A stretch of 64,000 bases of DNA from positions 25,048,391 to 25,112,390 of the forward strand of contig NC_089762.1 of assembly GCF_040412425.1 (NCBI RefSeq), given 5' to 3'. Position 1 is the stretch's first letter. Every line of letters begins with the position of its first letter. Source of the stretch: Macrobrachium rosenbergii (lineage: Eukaryota > Arthropoda > Malacostraca > Decapoda > Palaemonidae). The notes beneath the pieces are model-generated. The model saw only the letters and a program-made list of their open reading frames with translations. It was not told the origin of the DNA and made no database searches. Of this stretch, positions 50,841 through 61,947 are shown piece by piece. The translations under genes were made by a program, and so were the position numbers.

Positions 50841-51972
50841 ATTGAAATGATGGCTGTATTATGCAAATTTATCCTATACAGGATCTTTTCTATTTTCCTT
50901 ATAATTTGCTTTTCAGGCTCAGCAATGTTGGTCAGCGACTGGCCAATATTCATATTGGAAAAAGGATAGTGTGTGGAATGCGGGAAGTCTTTTACTGAAA
51001 TATTCAATCAGAAATCCGTGGAATCCTTCGTGGTCTGGATTCAGGTTCTTCTACTTCAGGATGTGGTACTGTCGACATGTTTTGACCATCTCGTTGGTCA
51101 TCTTCAGGACGTGGTTGAGAAGGATCTGGAGAAACAAAGTGCTTGGGTCGGTATTTATAGGGTGGGGGTCTTGATCAGTGCTGAATTATGATTGGGTGCC
51201 CAGGGCAAGTCATCTCAGGTGGAGCTTTCTCTCCCATGTTGATGTTCGGGGCTCGTCTTGCGAGCAAGCGTCATTGTAGTGCTGGGGATGAATAGGAGAA
51301 TTTCGATCCTCAGGTGCGGAATTTTGATTCACTCGTTCGCTATGGGGGTCGCTCGATTCAGGTCTCCTGGCGGCCTTGGGAGGAGAAAGATTTCCTGCGT
51401 AATGTTGAGGGTTGGTTTCTCCTTCCTAGTGTGCAATGCTTCCAAAAGGCACAGGCGGCAGTGGTCTGTAGTTCAGTCGATTAATCCCATATTTGTGATT
51501 ATATCTTTTCTTGCAATTCTCTGGTTATGGGTGGTCCTGGCATGGTTAAAGATGGCTCCCTCTTGGGCATGGCAGGAAATCCTCTTGGGGAAACACATGG
51601 TGGCCATACTGATGTAAGAACCGAGGCATCCTCGGATGGGGCATGAGTACTGGTATACCAAGTTGGTTTTCTTCAAGGGGTCCTGCTGAGAGGGGGCTGG
51701 ATTGTTACACTTCACCAGGCTGCTCGTCTTTTTGCTCTTGTAATAAACGACCAGATAAATATCCTTTTTGGGGTCAACAGGGAAGACATCATCCTTGATG
51801 ATGTTCTTGAGGGCACACTCATCTTCTTTATATTTATGATGAAATTGTCCTTTATAGAAGAGCTCTATGCATTCAGGGGCATCGAGGTGAGGTTCCTGCA
51901 AGTATCATTTATCAATGTTCGCCTTGATAGACTCTTCTATACTTCGGTTTGGGTCTCATTGTCGATGAGGGT
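50841..51972 (-). mobile_element. Penelope-like 3' fragment, left arm of palindrome
   Basis: On the minus strand an open frame (51901-51473) reads CIELFYKGQFHHKYKEDE, LVVYYKSKKTSSLVKCNNPA, YSCPIRGCLGSYISMATM and KRISCHAQEGAIFNHARTTH. From memory this resembles the C-terminal GIY-YIG part of a crustacean Penelope-like element (CP--C-GSYIGMTT----KRI--H-QEGAI--H). It is a reverse-complement copy of 52051-53188. Confidence 0.7.
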
Positions 51973-52050
51973 CTGGGCTACGTCAGGAGGGCCCTCTCGC
52001 ACTGCTCCTCCTGGAATGACACACACGAAGAAATGGAACATATTGCCCCA

Positions 52051-53185
52051 GACCTCATCGACAATGGACACCCAAACCAATATACAGAAGAGTCTATCAA
52101 GGCAAACATCGATAAATGTTACCGGCAGGAACCTTGCCTCGATGGCCCTGAATGCATAGAGCTCTTCTATAAAGGACAATTTCATCATAAATATAAAGAA
52201 GATGAACATGTCCTCAAGAACATCATCGAGGATAATGTCTGCCCTGTTGACCACAATAAGAATATTCATCTGGTTGTTTATTACAAGAGCAAAAAGACAA
52301 GCAGCCTGGTGATGTGTAACAATCCAGGCCCCTCTCAGCAGGACCCCTTGAAGAAAACCAATGTGGTATCCCAGTACTCATGCCCTGTCTGTGGATGCCT
52401 CAGTTCTTACACCGGTATATGGTGGTCATACCGATGTTTCTCCAAGAGGATTTCCTGCTACACCCAAGAGGAAGCCATCTTTAACCATGCCAGGACCACC
52501 CATAACCAGGAGAATTTCAAGAAAAGATATAATCACAAATATGGAAATAACTGACCGAACTATGGACCACAGCCGCCTGAGCCTCTTGGAAGCATTGCAC
52601 ACTAGGAAGGAGAAACCAACCCTCAACATCATGCAGGAAACCTTTCTTCTCCCCACGGCTGCCAGGAGACCTGCACCGAGCGACCCCCATAGCGAACAAG
52701 CTAATCAAAATTCTGCATCTGAGGATCGAAATTCTCCTATTCATCCCCAGCACTACAAAGCTGCTCGCACGCAAGACGAGCTCCCGACATCAACATGGGA
52801 GAGATGGCTCCACTTGAGATGACCTGCCCTGGGCACCCAATCATAATTCAGCACTGATCAAGACCCCCCCTATAAATACCGACCCAAGAGCCTTGTTTCT
52901 CCAGATCCTTCTCAACCACGTCCTGAAGATGACCAATGATGGTCGAAACATGTCCACGGTACCACAAACTGAAGTAGAAGAACCTGAATCCAGACCACGA
53001 AGGATTCCACGGATTTCTGATTGAATATTTCGGTAAAAGACTTCCCGCATTCCACACACTATCCTTTTTCCAATATGAATATTGGCCAGTTGCTGACCAA
53101 CATCACTGAGCCTGAAAAGCGAATTATAAGGAAAACAGAAAAGATCCTGCATAAGATAAATTTGCACAATACAGCCATCCTTTTC

Positions 53186-53188
<3 letters not shown>
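52051..53188 (+). mobile_element. Penelope-like 3' fragment, right arm of palindrome
   Basis: An open frame from 51949 (starting in the left arm and crossing the loop) to 52554 encodes the same segment: CIELFYKGQFHHKYKEDE, LVVYYKSKKTSSLVMCNNPG, YSCPVCGCLSSYTG and KRISCYTQEEAIFNHARTTH. After it come a shared 3' untranslated part (52560-53188) and an (AAT)n tract. Only about 120 bp separates its end from IR gene 2 exon 11. Confidence 0.7.

Positions 53189-53219
<31 letters not shown>
53189..53219. repeat. (AAT)n microsatellite
   Basis: Short AAT tract ending the right palindrome arm. Confidence 0.9.
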
Positions 53220-53220
<1 letters not shown>

Positions 53221-53309
53221 CTGTATATATTTTGGAAAGAAAGTATTTATCCGGAATATCATTTCAACAAAAGAGTGTCATAAAATTATAACTTGCTCTC
53301 TCCCATCAG

Positions 53310-53377
53310 GAATTGTAATAGCAGCTATTGCATTCATTTTGGAGGTGATTATAAAGATGAAAAATCATGCTGAGTGA
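53310..53377 (+). CDS. IR gene 2 exon 11 (M4, stop)
   Basis: After CATCAG the sequence encodes GIVIAAIAFILEVIIKMKNH, AE and TGA, matching the gene 1 last exon ([15 protein letters not shown]) in phase and hydrophobic pattern. It lies 15,959 bp after exon 10. Chance is unlikely because the phase, acceptor, M4 pattern and stop all agree. A candidate poly(A) signal ATTAAA is at about 53579. Confidence 0.75.
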
Positions 53378-56300
53378 TAGCTGGCTCATCCAAGACCAAG
53401 AAACTGCTCTGCCATCTCGATATGGAATGGTGATGATGAAAACTTTAATGGTAATACAGTACATAGATGAAGAGAAAATCAAGAAAATCAGGCTATGACT
53501 CTTATGGTTTATTTGTCTGTAAGTCCTTAAAAGTAGTTCTGGCAATCCACTGATTAGATACCCTTCACAAAGCACAAAATTAAAATGTTAATTAGGCATT
53601 TTTTAACATTGTATTTATGTAACTGGCATCATAAAAGGTGTTTTCCTATGATCTTTTCACTCAATTATCTGTTAAGTTTTTTCAAAGAACTTTGATTGTT
53701 TTACATAAAACTCATGATACAGAAAGTTAATGTAATGGAATGAATTTTTGCTGCATCCCACCAAGTTTCATTATACATCCTAAACCCCAAAGGCATCACA
53801 GCATTTATGTGCTTGACTCTTCAAGTTATTTCCTAGACTGGTAAAACAATTCAACAAAAAGAAACTGCATGATGAAAGGCAAATTTTGAAAATTAACATT
53901 TTCAACAATCTCGTTAAATTAACCAATAAGTTCTAGATGAATATAAAGAAAATTTCCTAAGATTCTGTAAGAGGTGCAATGTTTATCACAATGGTATCCT
54001 TCTCCCTGTGAGGGAATACCTTCTCCAAGTCTATCCAGGATTTCCTTAATTTTCCATTCAGATTCTGTTTTTTTGGCCATATTCTTTCTTCTGTGAAATA
54101 TTCACAGCCCCTGTGGCATCTGCTGTTTTTGGGCAACACCTTTACAATTTCCTGTACTTCCTTTTGAAGGAACAGATTGCTATCTGTTGCGCCATTTATT
54201 TATTCTTAAACTGACAACTCTTTCAGCCATTAAGCAATGACTATCATCAGGGCTATACTTGATTTACAGTGGAACCACACCCCAATACATGGAAGTACAG
54301 TACAAAAAATTATTAAAAACGAGAATCTAAAAATGAAACTAATGTATAAATTTCATGGAGGAGAGGAAGGAAAGACTGAATAAATTTTACAGGTTTGGAT
54401 GCCTCTCCCTGAAATTTTACCAGACTGGATCCTCCAGCTCACTGGCCTACAGGTGTTTTGTGCCCAATGTAGTACATATACCAAGACTTTCATGCCTCCT
54501 ATGAACTTGAGTTTACAATTACACTGATCCCAGATGTCTGGGACCATCAGGGAGCAGGGAGTTTTCTTATCTCAAGGGCAGCTGATGATTTTCAGCAGTA
54601 GTTCCTTATAAGGTACCTTCAATGTTGCGCTTTTAGGTGTTGTAGTGTCACTGTGTTTACTTCCCTAAGCAATGGATTAGCTTTTTCATCTCCAGTCTTT
54701 CTTTTAGACAATAAGCCTGTACTTCTCCACAAATTCAAGCTGAAGTTTTTAAAGAAGTGGCAAAAACTACTGCAATGATACTCCATTTTTATACTTTTAA
54801 ACTGACAGCTGTTTCAGCCATTACCTTAAAGCTACCATCACGGTTATGCTAAATCTAAAATGGAACTACATTCCAAAATACAGAGTACAGTGAAAACCTG
54901 AATACAAACAAGAATCTAAAGAATTTAAATTAGCACATAATGATTTACTACCTGGTGTAGAACCACACACCAGAGCAAAGTCTAATCCCGTATTCTGACT
55001 GAAAAGAAAACTCAAGGAAAATGCAACTTTCCGAGTTTCAAATTTTTTTAGCCAGCTGACTTTCAAGCTTACGAATACAAAAGGATATGAGTGCCAAGGT
55101 TAAATTATACAACAGTCATTTGATATAACAAAAATATATTTCCAAGGCCATTGTATTTATGGAGTTTTTTATGAAAGTGATCAGTAGATTTCAAGTATTC
55201 AAATATTTCTGTAAGACTCATTCATCAAAGACTTTTATACCTGCAGAAGATCATCTTTTTTGGTGCGTTAAAAACAAGACAGAACGTGTCTTAATTCAGG
55301 TACATCTGTAAAAACCTTACGTTCTGTTTGGAATTCTATACAATATCATAAAATAACAACTTTAGTGGAGAATCTTACATCACTGATGTATGACAGGGCA
55401 AAATATTGCCATAAAATGCTAAAAAAATAATTGTGTTGAATGTATCTAGTATCCTTGAATTGTTACATTTACACAACTTAACCTTGTAGTAGTTGTAAAT
55501 CAATCATTTACAAGTAAAAACAGCAATAATACTCAAGACTGAAAATTAACTGCCTGATTCAGATGTGGATTGGTCATTGACCAAAGATACTGGGGACAAT
55601 GACGTCATATGGAGGAGTAAACAAATTTGAGAAGCAGAGTAGCACAAAACCGAAACACAAAGCAGAAGAAATAAATAAATAAATACCCCTACAAAGGGAT
55701 ATAAAATAAGCAATCAAACAAAGGATGTGGTGGCACCTCCTTTGACCTTCACCTTAAAGAGAATTAATACCATTACAACTAGGGAACCATGAGCTGCAAT
55801 AATCATATTGCAATAATAACACAAATTTCACCCCATATACAGGCTATAAATCTTTTTAAGATTCTTGGTTAACATACCGTTATTCCATTACTATGTTCAA
55901 TTCTAAAACTTTTTGCCACTTGCAACAAGGGAAACATACACCATTTTTGGGGTCAATAAAGGTTTCTTATATATTTTATGTAAAGTTTATAAATATCTGG
56001 GTTGTGCTATGGCCTTCCACAGTGGGATTGGAGTTTCCTTGCTTGAAAGTATACTTAAAACACACTTTCCTTACTAGATCCATTTTTATTCTTTGGTTAT
56101 TGTGTAATCAATTTACTTGTTGCTACTGATATTTATTGCATATACAGTTAACATTTAAATTTACTGTTTTTGTACATCTATATTTAAATTGATAATTTTA
56201 TATATTTTTATACATTTATGTTATGTTTTTATTATATATGGTACTTGTTTTTTCTTATTTGCTGTATTTTCCTTTTTCATATAAGGCCATTCTATTCTCA

Positions 56301-57761
56301 AAAATAGGAAACTCCAAACTTCTTAAATCTAAAGGAAATTATATGATACTGTACCTTCATACACCTGAAATTTGTAACCTCAGAAGTATATAACATTGAA
56401 TGAATGTGTTCCATTATTATATCAGATATGATATGTAAAATATGAAAAATAATTTTCTTCAATAATGAGCTTCTTAGTATAGAAGTTAGTACAGTACTAG
56501 ATGCATATTGAGAAACTGGTGCAAAAATAATGAAGATAAAATTATTCTTAAAAGAGGGAATTGGCAGGATTGTTGACAATCCCTCAAATAAAGAATAAAT
56601 TACGTCTGAATTCGCCATTCTCCTGCAGCAAACAGCAGCTTCTCTGTATGCCAGTCTGGAAGATAGAAAATGTTTTGAGAAATATGACAGTACAGTATTT
56701 GGTATACTGTGATCTGCAATTTCAGATGCTTGACATTATATATATTGCCCTTTATTCCTTCTTCCAAGCTCCAACAGATTTCATTATTCACTGACATGCA
56801 ATAGTGCAGAAAACAGATGAAATGAGTTTCTTGATTCTTCATTCTTACACAAACCTCTGATATATTTAGGAAGGTCCAAAACTCATCCTTACAAAATTAG
56901 TCTCTGTTTTGGCTAATTGCTTAGGAGCTTATTATAGAGAATTTTCTTTATTGCTCACAGTAAATTTGTTTTTCAAGATGTAACGCTGCTGTTGATCACT
57001 TTGAAGCTGAATAATTATACATTCTGTAGTATGTTTGAAAAAGAAACAAATGATTTAGTTAGGGTCATTTGATACTATTAGAAACTCATACAATGACATC
57101 AAATTGTTATCAGAATCTCAATGTTTTCATAAGAATCACATACTCCTAACAGTTTTTGAACAGACACAAAAGTATCTGCAAAACCTTTCTCTTTGATAAA
57201 AGAAACAAAATTCACTGCAGAAAAGATATGTGGTCTTTAGCCTGCTTCTCATCTTCAGAAATAACAGGCGAATAACCTCTTTCAACAATATCAACAATAA
57301 TTTTTCTAGGTTCCCTGAAAAAGTTCTTCAGCAGTACAAGTATCCTTATATACCAACCCAAGGGTCCAGATAAAAAGCCTGATGAACTTCTGATTTTGAT
57401 GGTTTATCTTTGATAGTCAGGTGCTTAATAACTGTAGCACTGAGAGCAGGAGCAGGATTCAGTAGAATCAACAAGATGTGGACATTTCACACTGAATAAA
57501 TTACTTGATCAATTTACCATAATACAACTAAAATGCTTTTTTGCCATAACCTAATGGTATTACTCAAGATCAAGATCAATGTATTACTCAAGATCAAGAT
57601 GAATGTTCTTAGATATATTTTCCTAATGATTTTAAAACCTCAAGTTAAACAGAAATTTGTTTTAACTCAAAGAACAAATTTAGGATTTTTCCAAATGTGA
57701 AAACTTCCATGGCAGGAAAATCAGCACAATTTAAAAAATATATATTATCAGCAAAAGAACT
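53378..57761. other. Intergenic AT-rich DNA downstream of IR gene 2
   Basis: No gene recognised. Two related segments of about 145 bp (54192-54340 and 54786-54925) share ACTGACARCTSTTTCAGCCA and GAATCTAAA strings and look like copies of one dispersed repeat. A 22-23 bp direct duplication (TACTCAAGATCAAGAT) occurs at about 57562-57602. Confidence 0.45.
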
Positions 57762-58450
57762 ACCGTATATACTTGCACATCATGCGACTTTTGAAGACTT
57801 AATTTTGAAGCTAATTTTAAAGGGGTCACATCATAAACGAGATATAAAATTAGCGTATGTAATATTCACATACTGTATTAGTATCGTATAATAAAATACA
57901 AACATAACGAATATGTATCTTTTCAATGGACCTCTTAAAAAGTTATGCTTTACTTCACTGTATCCAATAATACTGTATGTGTTCCCATAATACTATTATT
58001 TTAAAAAATACAAACATAGTGATCACACTCCATTTGCATTGTTTAGGTTTTTGTGAACACAGACAATGATACCATGACAGATCTGAGGGAGTGGACAGGT
58101 GTTTTTAACCAAACCATTTACCATAATTTGTTGACATCAGCCTCGATACATAACTGCAACATTAAAATGATTGAGTTTATTTGTTCAATATGGTAGAATG
58201 TATGTACAGGTCCACAATGAATGAATGTATGTACTTATCCAAAACCCTCACGGCAAGCTGTTTCGGTTTTTGTAATTTTATGGATTTTGGAACTGAAAGT
58301 TGCTCCTTAATACATAAGCACATTTCATGTCTAACAATTACATTCTGTCAAACTAAAAAATATACAGCATCAATAAGAACTGTAATTTTCGTATATACTC
58401 GTTAATTATCTGATCTTATGTATCATCTGATCCTTAAAATTTTGTCCAAA
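57762..58450. other. Possible decayed TIR element (CGTATATACT ends)
   Basis: ACCGTATATACTTGCACATC at about 57764 is partly mirrored by TTCGTATATACTCGTTAAT near 58388. The intervening DNA is AT-rich without a gene. Weak evidence. Confidence 0.3.
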
Positions 58451-58910
58451 AACATGATTTCATTACATATATCGTGTATACATAGTGAGAGATACATTTT
58501 CAGTAGATTGCATAAGGATATGCTTAATGTGCAGGTTTAAATCTTTTGGTAGATGATACAAGGCTAAGTTTCCTATGCATTGTACAAGCACAGGCTTCCT
58601 ATGCCTGTCTCAGTTTCGGTAGATTTCACCAATAAAGGATAAGTAAATTAGCTTTAAACTAATAGGCTTAGGAGCAAAAGTTCAGTAGGTTAAACATGAA
58701 TCATCCTGCATCCAACCAGGTTTACCAAACTTGTGGCTTGTGTAAGAATTCAGTACTGTTTCTTACATTAACAACCACTTGCTACTGCACGCAAAACACT
58801 TAAGTAAACAACAGCAAGTACTGGTTTACAGTTATCAACTTGTTAAAAACTTGCTTATTTTCAGTGTAATTCCATGAATGAAAATAAAATATATTTTTAA
58901 TCATCCTTCA

Positions 58911-59060
58911 TACAATGGAGAAGGTGTTAAGAAAGTATGCCACCAAATTCAAGCAGAAGGTTACAGCTGTGTCTGAAGAAACGAATAATGAGCAGACTGC
59001 ATAATGCTTTGGAGGCAAAAGCAACATCTGCAACTGGCAAAATCACACGTGCTTAATTCA
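58911..59060 (+). pseudogene. pogo/Tigger-like transposase N-terminal fragment (unit 1)
   Basis: Reads MEKVLRKYATKFKQKVTAVS, EETNNEQTA, a stop, then CFGGKSNICNWQNHT. The pattern 'K-Y---FK-KV---AEETNN--AA--FGV----V-NW' is the psq/CENP-B-type helix-turn-helix at the start of pogo-family transposases. Only this piece remains. A related segment lies about 1.15 kb downstream. Confidence 0.5.
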
Positions 59061-59360
59061 ATTTAATTTACTGCGTTTATAAATAGACTACAGTAGTGGC
59101 AATTTTTAAACCCAGCTTTGATAATTTACGAAAGAAATTTATCTCTGAATTAAGTGCCATTCAGCAACTAAAGACAGTGATGATGTCGGTAAAATGCAGG
59201 CAGCTGATTATTTTACGAATGTAAACAAAACCAGAATGCCAATCGCACATGATCTCTCTGTTCACATTTTGTAATACTATATGGTAATAAGACGTGCATT
59301 ATGATTAGCTACGGTAAAACAACAGTTTTATTAAAATTATCATTATTCTCAATACAACTA

Positions 59361-59690
59361 CAGGCAGTTCCCGGTTTACGACGGGTTCCGTAAACCGAAA
59401 AATTGTCGAAAATCGTCAAAAATCCTAAGAAAACCCTACTTTTAATGCTCTGAGTGCATTGGAAACGATGTAAACTGCATTTTTATTGAGTTTTCAACAA
59501 AAAACCTCCAAAATTTTTATTATTCTGCCATTTTGGAGCCATATTTCTTCCGTCAGATTGGGGTATGACGCGTCGTAACTCTGGAACATGTGTCACAAAC
59601 CGGGAAATAATTTCTGATGAATATATGTGAAAAGCATCGTAACCCCGGAACGTCGTAAGCCGGACCCATCTTAACCAGGGGACTGCCTGT
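59361..59690. mobile_element. MITE with CAGGCAGT termini and TA flanks
   Basis: The left end TA|CAGGCAGTTCCCGGTTTAC and the right end CAGGGGACTGCCTG|TA are inverted repeats with inner GTCGTAA/TTACGAC pairs. TA on both sides indicates a mariner-type non-autonomous element. About 330 bp, non-coding. Confidence 0.7.
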
Positions 59691-59745
59691 ATTATTCAAC
59701 TTTTGCAAATGGATATCTGTCAGTGTAACAAACTAACTCAGGCAG

Positions 59746-59747
<2 letters not shown>

Positions 59748-59813
<66 letters not shown>
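59748..59813. repeat. (CT)n microsatellite
   Basis: About 66 bp CT. Confidence 0.95.
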
Positions 59814-59817
<4 letters not shown>

Positions 59818-60066
59818 GATGCTCCATTTGTGCTCCATTCACCCACTAAAAAACTCCAGTTTTTAGAATTCTGGATGAAGTGATTGTAAAACTGAGCCAA
59901 CATAAAGAACCGAATCGACAAACAGCTGACTGCCGATGTCATTTACTGTAACTATCAGGAGCTTATTATGAGTTCTGCTAAAACTGTCAAGTTGTTAAAC
60001 CCTGCCTATTCTCAATGGTGGCTTCCATAACTAAAACTGAAATACATTTTTATTCAACCTTCACGC

Positions 60067-60370
60067 AATGGAGATCTTAAGAAAGAATACCAGTAAATTA
60101 AAGCTACAGGTTATAGCCAAAGCTGAATAAAATGAATAACGGGCAGGTGAAAGTGATGTCCGGAGCTGGTGAAACCACACTTAACACTTAAACAATTAAG
60201 TAATGTGCACGTTTTAAACCCAACTTTGTTAATTTACAGAAAAAAGTATCTCTGAATCATATCTCTTTTAGCAACTAATGGCAATGAAGATATCGACATT
60301 TTGAGAATGTAAACAATATCAGACGCAAATGGCGTAGGATGACAATGTTTATATTCTGTAATACAATAAC
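60067..60370 (+). repeat. Second, more decayed copy of the pogo-like segment
   Basis: MEILRKNTSKLKLQVIAKAE followed by stops, then non-coding sequence similar to 59090-59280 (AATTTACRRAAAR, GAATGTAAACAA strings). A 19-20 bp tandem duplicate (AGCGGAAGGGATAAGACAG) follows at about 60453-60491. Confidence 0.45.
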
Positions 60371-61112
60371 AATATGATAATAATACAAGCAATATACTGT
60401 AACTGGATACAGCAAGCAAAAACAACCTTACTGTGGTAGAGTTGTTGAAATTAGCGGAAGGGATAAGACAGTAGCGGAAGGGATAAGACAGAGAAGTGAT
60501 AAGAAATGTAGAGAGCGTGAAGCTGCCAGACTGCAGGAAAGAAACATACACTTGGTCAGGCTGTTCTTCTTCCTGTTCCTCTGTACATCACTCCAAACCG
60601 TAAAAGATGCTGATCTCGACACATTTGTCGCAAAGAAAATTTGACAAAATCCACAACTGACTGATGTTGAGCAAGTTAACTCCCAATCCGAAGAAGTTGT
60701 CTAAGAGACCATAGTTGGTGGCGGACCACTATAGATTTAGGTTAAGAATTAGGTTTAGGGTTCTTAGGTGGTCATGGTAATATTAAGCCTGAAATAGCTT
60801 AAGTTACAGTTTTTTAGGTTAAGGTTCTTTTGATAGAAGGGCAGGGGAAACTATAGGATCAAGACTGAGTAGAATAAGGTTTGATGAACTATAGTGATAA
60901 GGCAGATAAGCTTCTGTTCTGTAGATTAAGATTTATTAATCATGTTAAGGCTTTTTTGGTCATTGTAATATTTAAGGAAATAAATTAGGTTAAGGAAAGT
61001 CGAGAGTTATTTAGTAACCCCTAAATTTGTTCCCATCATTCTATCCAATTGTGTAGCTTGAAGAAGCCCCTACAACATGGAGGAGGGACATAAGTTAAGT
61101 TTCTTGGAGTTG
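60371..61112. other. Unassigned intergenic DNA
   Basis: No gene or RNA recognised. Repeated GGTTAAG / TTAGGTT strings around 60740-60840 suggest low complexity only. Confidence 0.35.
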
Positions 61113-61250
61113 GCAACGACTGCTAGAGACCATGTCCATTCTGGGGGTTTCGGAATGAGGTCAAAGATAATGTGAATACTTGCAACGACTGCTAGAGACC
61201 ATGTCCATTCTGGGGGTTTCGGAATGAGGTCAAAGATAATGTGAATACTT
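61113..61250. repeat. Perfect 69-bp tandem duplication
   Basis: The unit 61113-61181 (starting GCAACGACTGCTAGAGACCA) is repeated without mismatch at 61182-61250. Confidence 0.95.
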
Positions 61251-61947
61251 GGGAGTAGTTATGGCCAACACAGCTCACAGAATACTGTGGTTACTTGGAG
61301 TGTGACTGTGTTATCAGAAGCCCACCACTGGTACCATTTTAGTGAAAAATGTGATGGAGGTTATTCTTGGTCAAGCACTGCTGTTCCTGTGAGTTTGAGG
61401 ATGAATTAGTTTAGGATTTACTTACAGTACTTCTTTCCCGCACCTGGCACAGGCACTTATGGCCATCACTTGTACGGTCAACAGTGAGGTGCAGCTCAAG
61501 AGGCTCATTAATGCCTCCATAGTCAGTCAGTCTGTGATGATTTCCAGCTCTCAGATGGGATCAAAGGGCATGACCATACTTCCATGGCCTTGTTAACAAG
61601 GTTCATGTTCATTCCATGATCCCTTGTTAGAGCTGCTAGAGCCTCTGGATTGTATAAATACCTACTTATGTTACTGCAAATTGATGGGTTTCTGATAAAA
61701 TAATCAATTTAATTTTTAAAAACTATACTGTATGTTCTTTACATACACTTGCTGTTTTGGAACTCGTTGAAATTGTTTTAATAATTTCCATTCACATTTT
61801 AAAATTTGCCTAAGTGAAATCTATGCAAGTCAAAGGCTGACTGTACAGTATATACATTACATTGTTTACCCAGTAAAGTAGTACACCTTTGCCCTGGCAC
61901 CCTGTGCTACAAACAATAAACAGTAATACTTTCAGATATTGTTAGAG

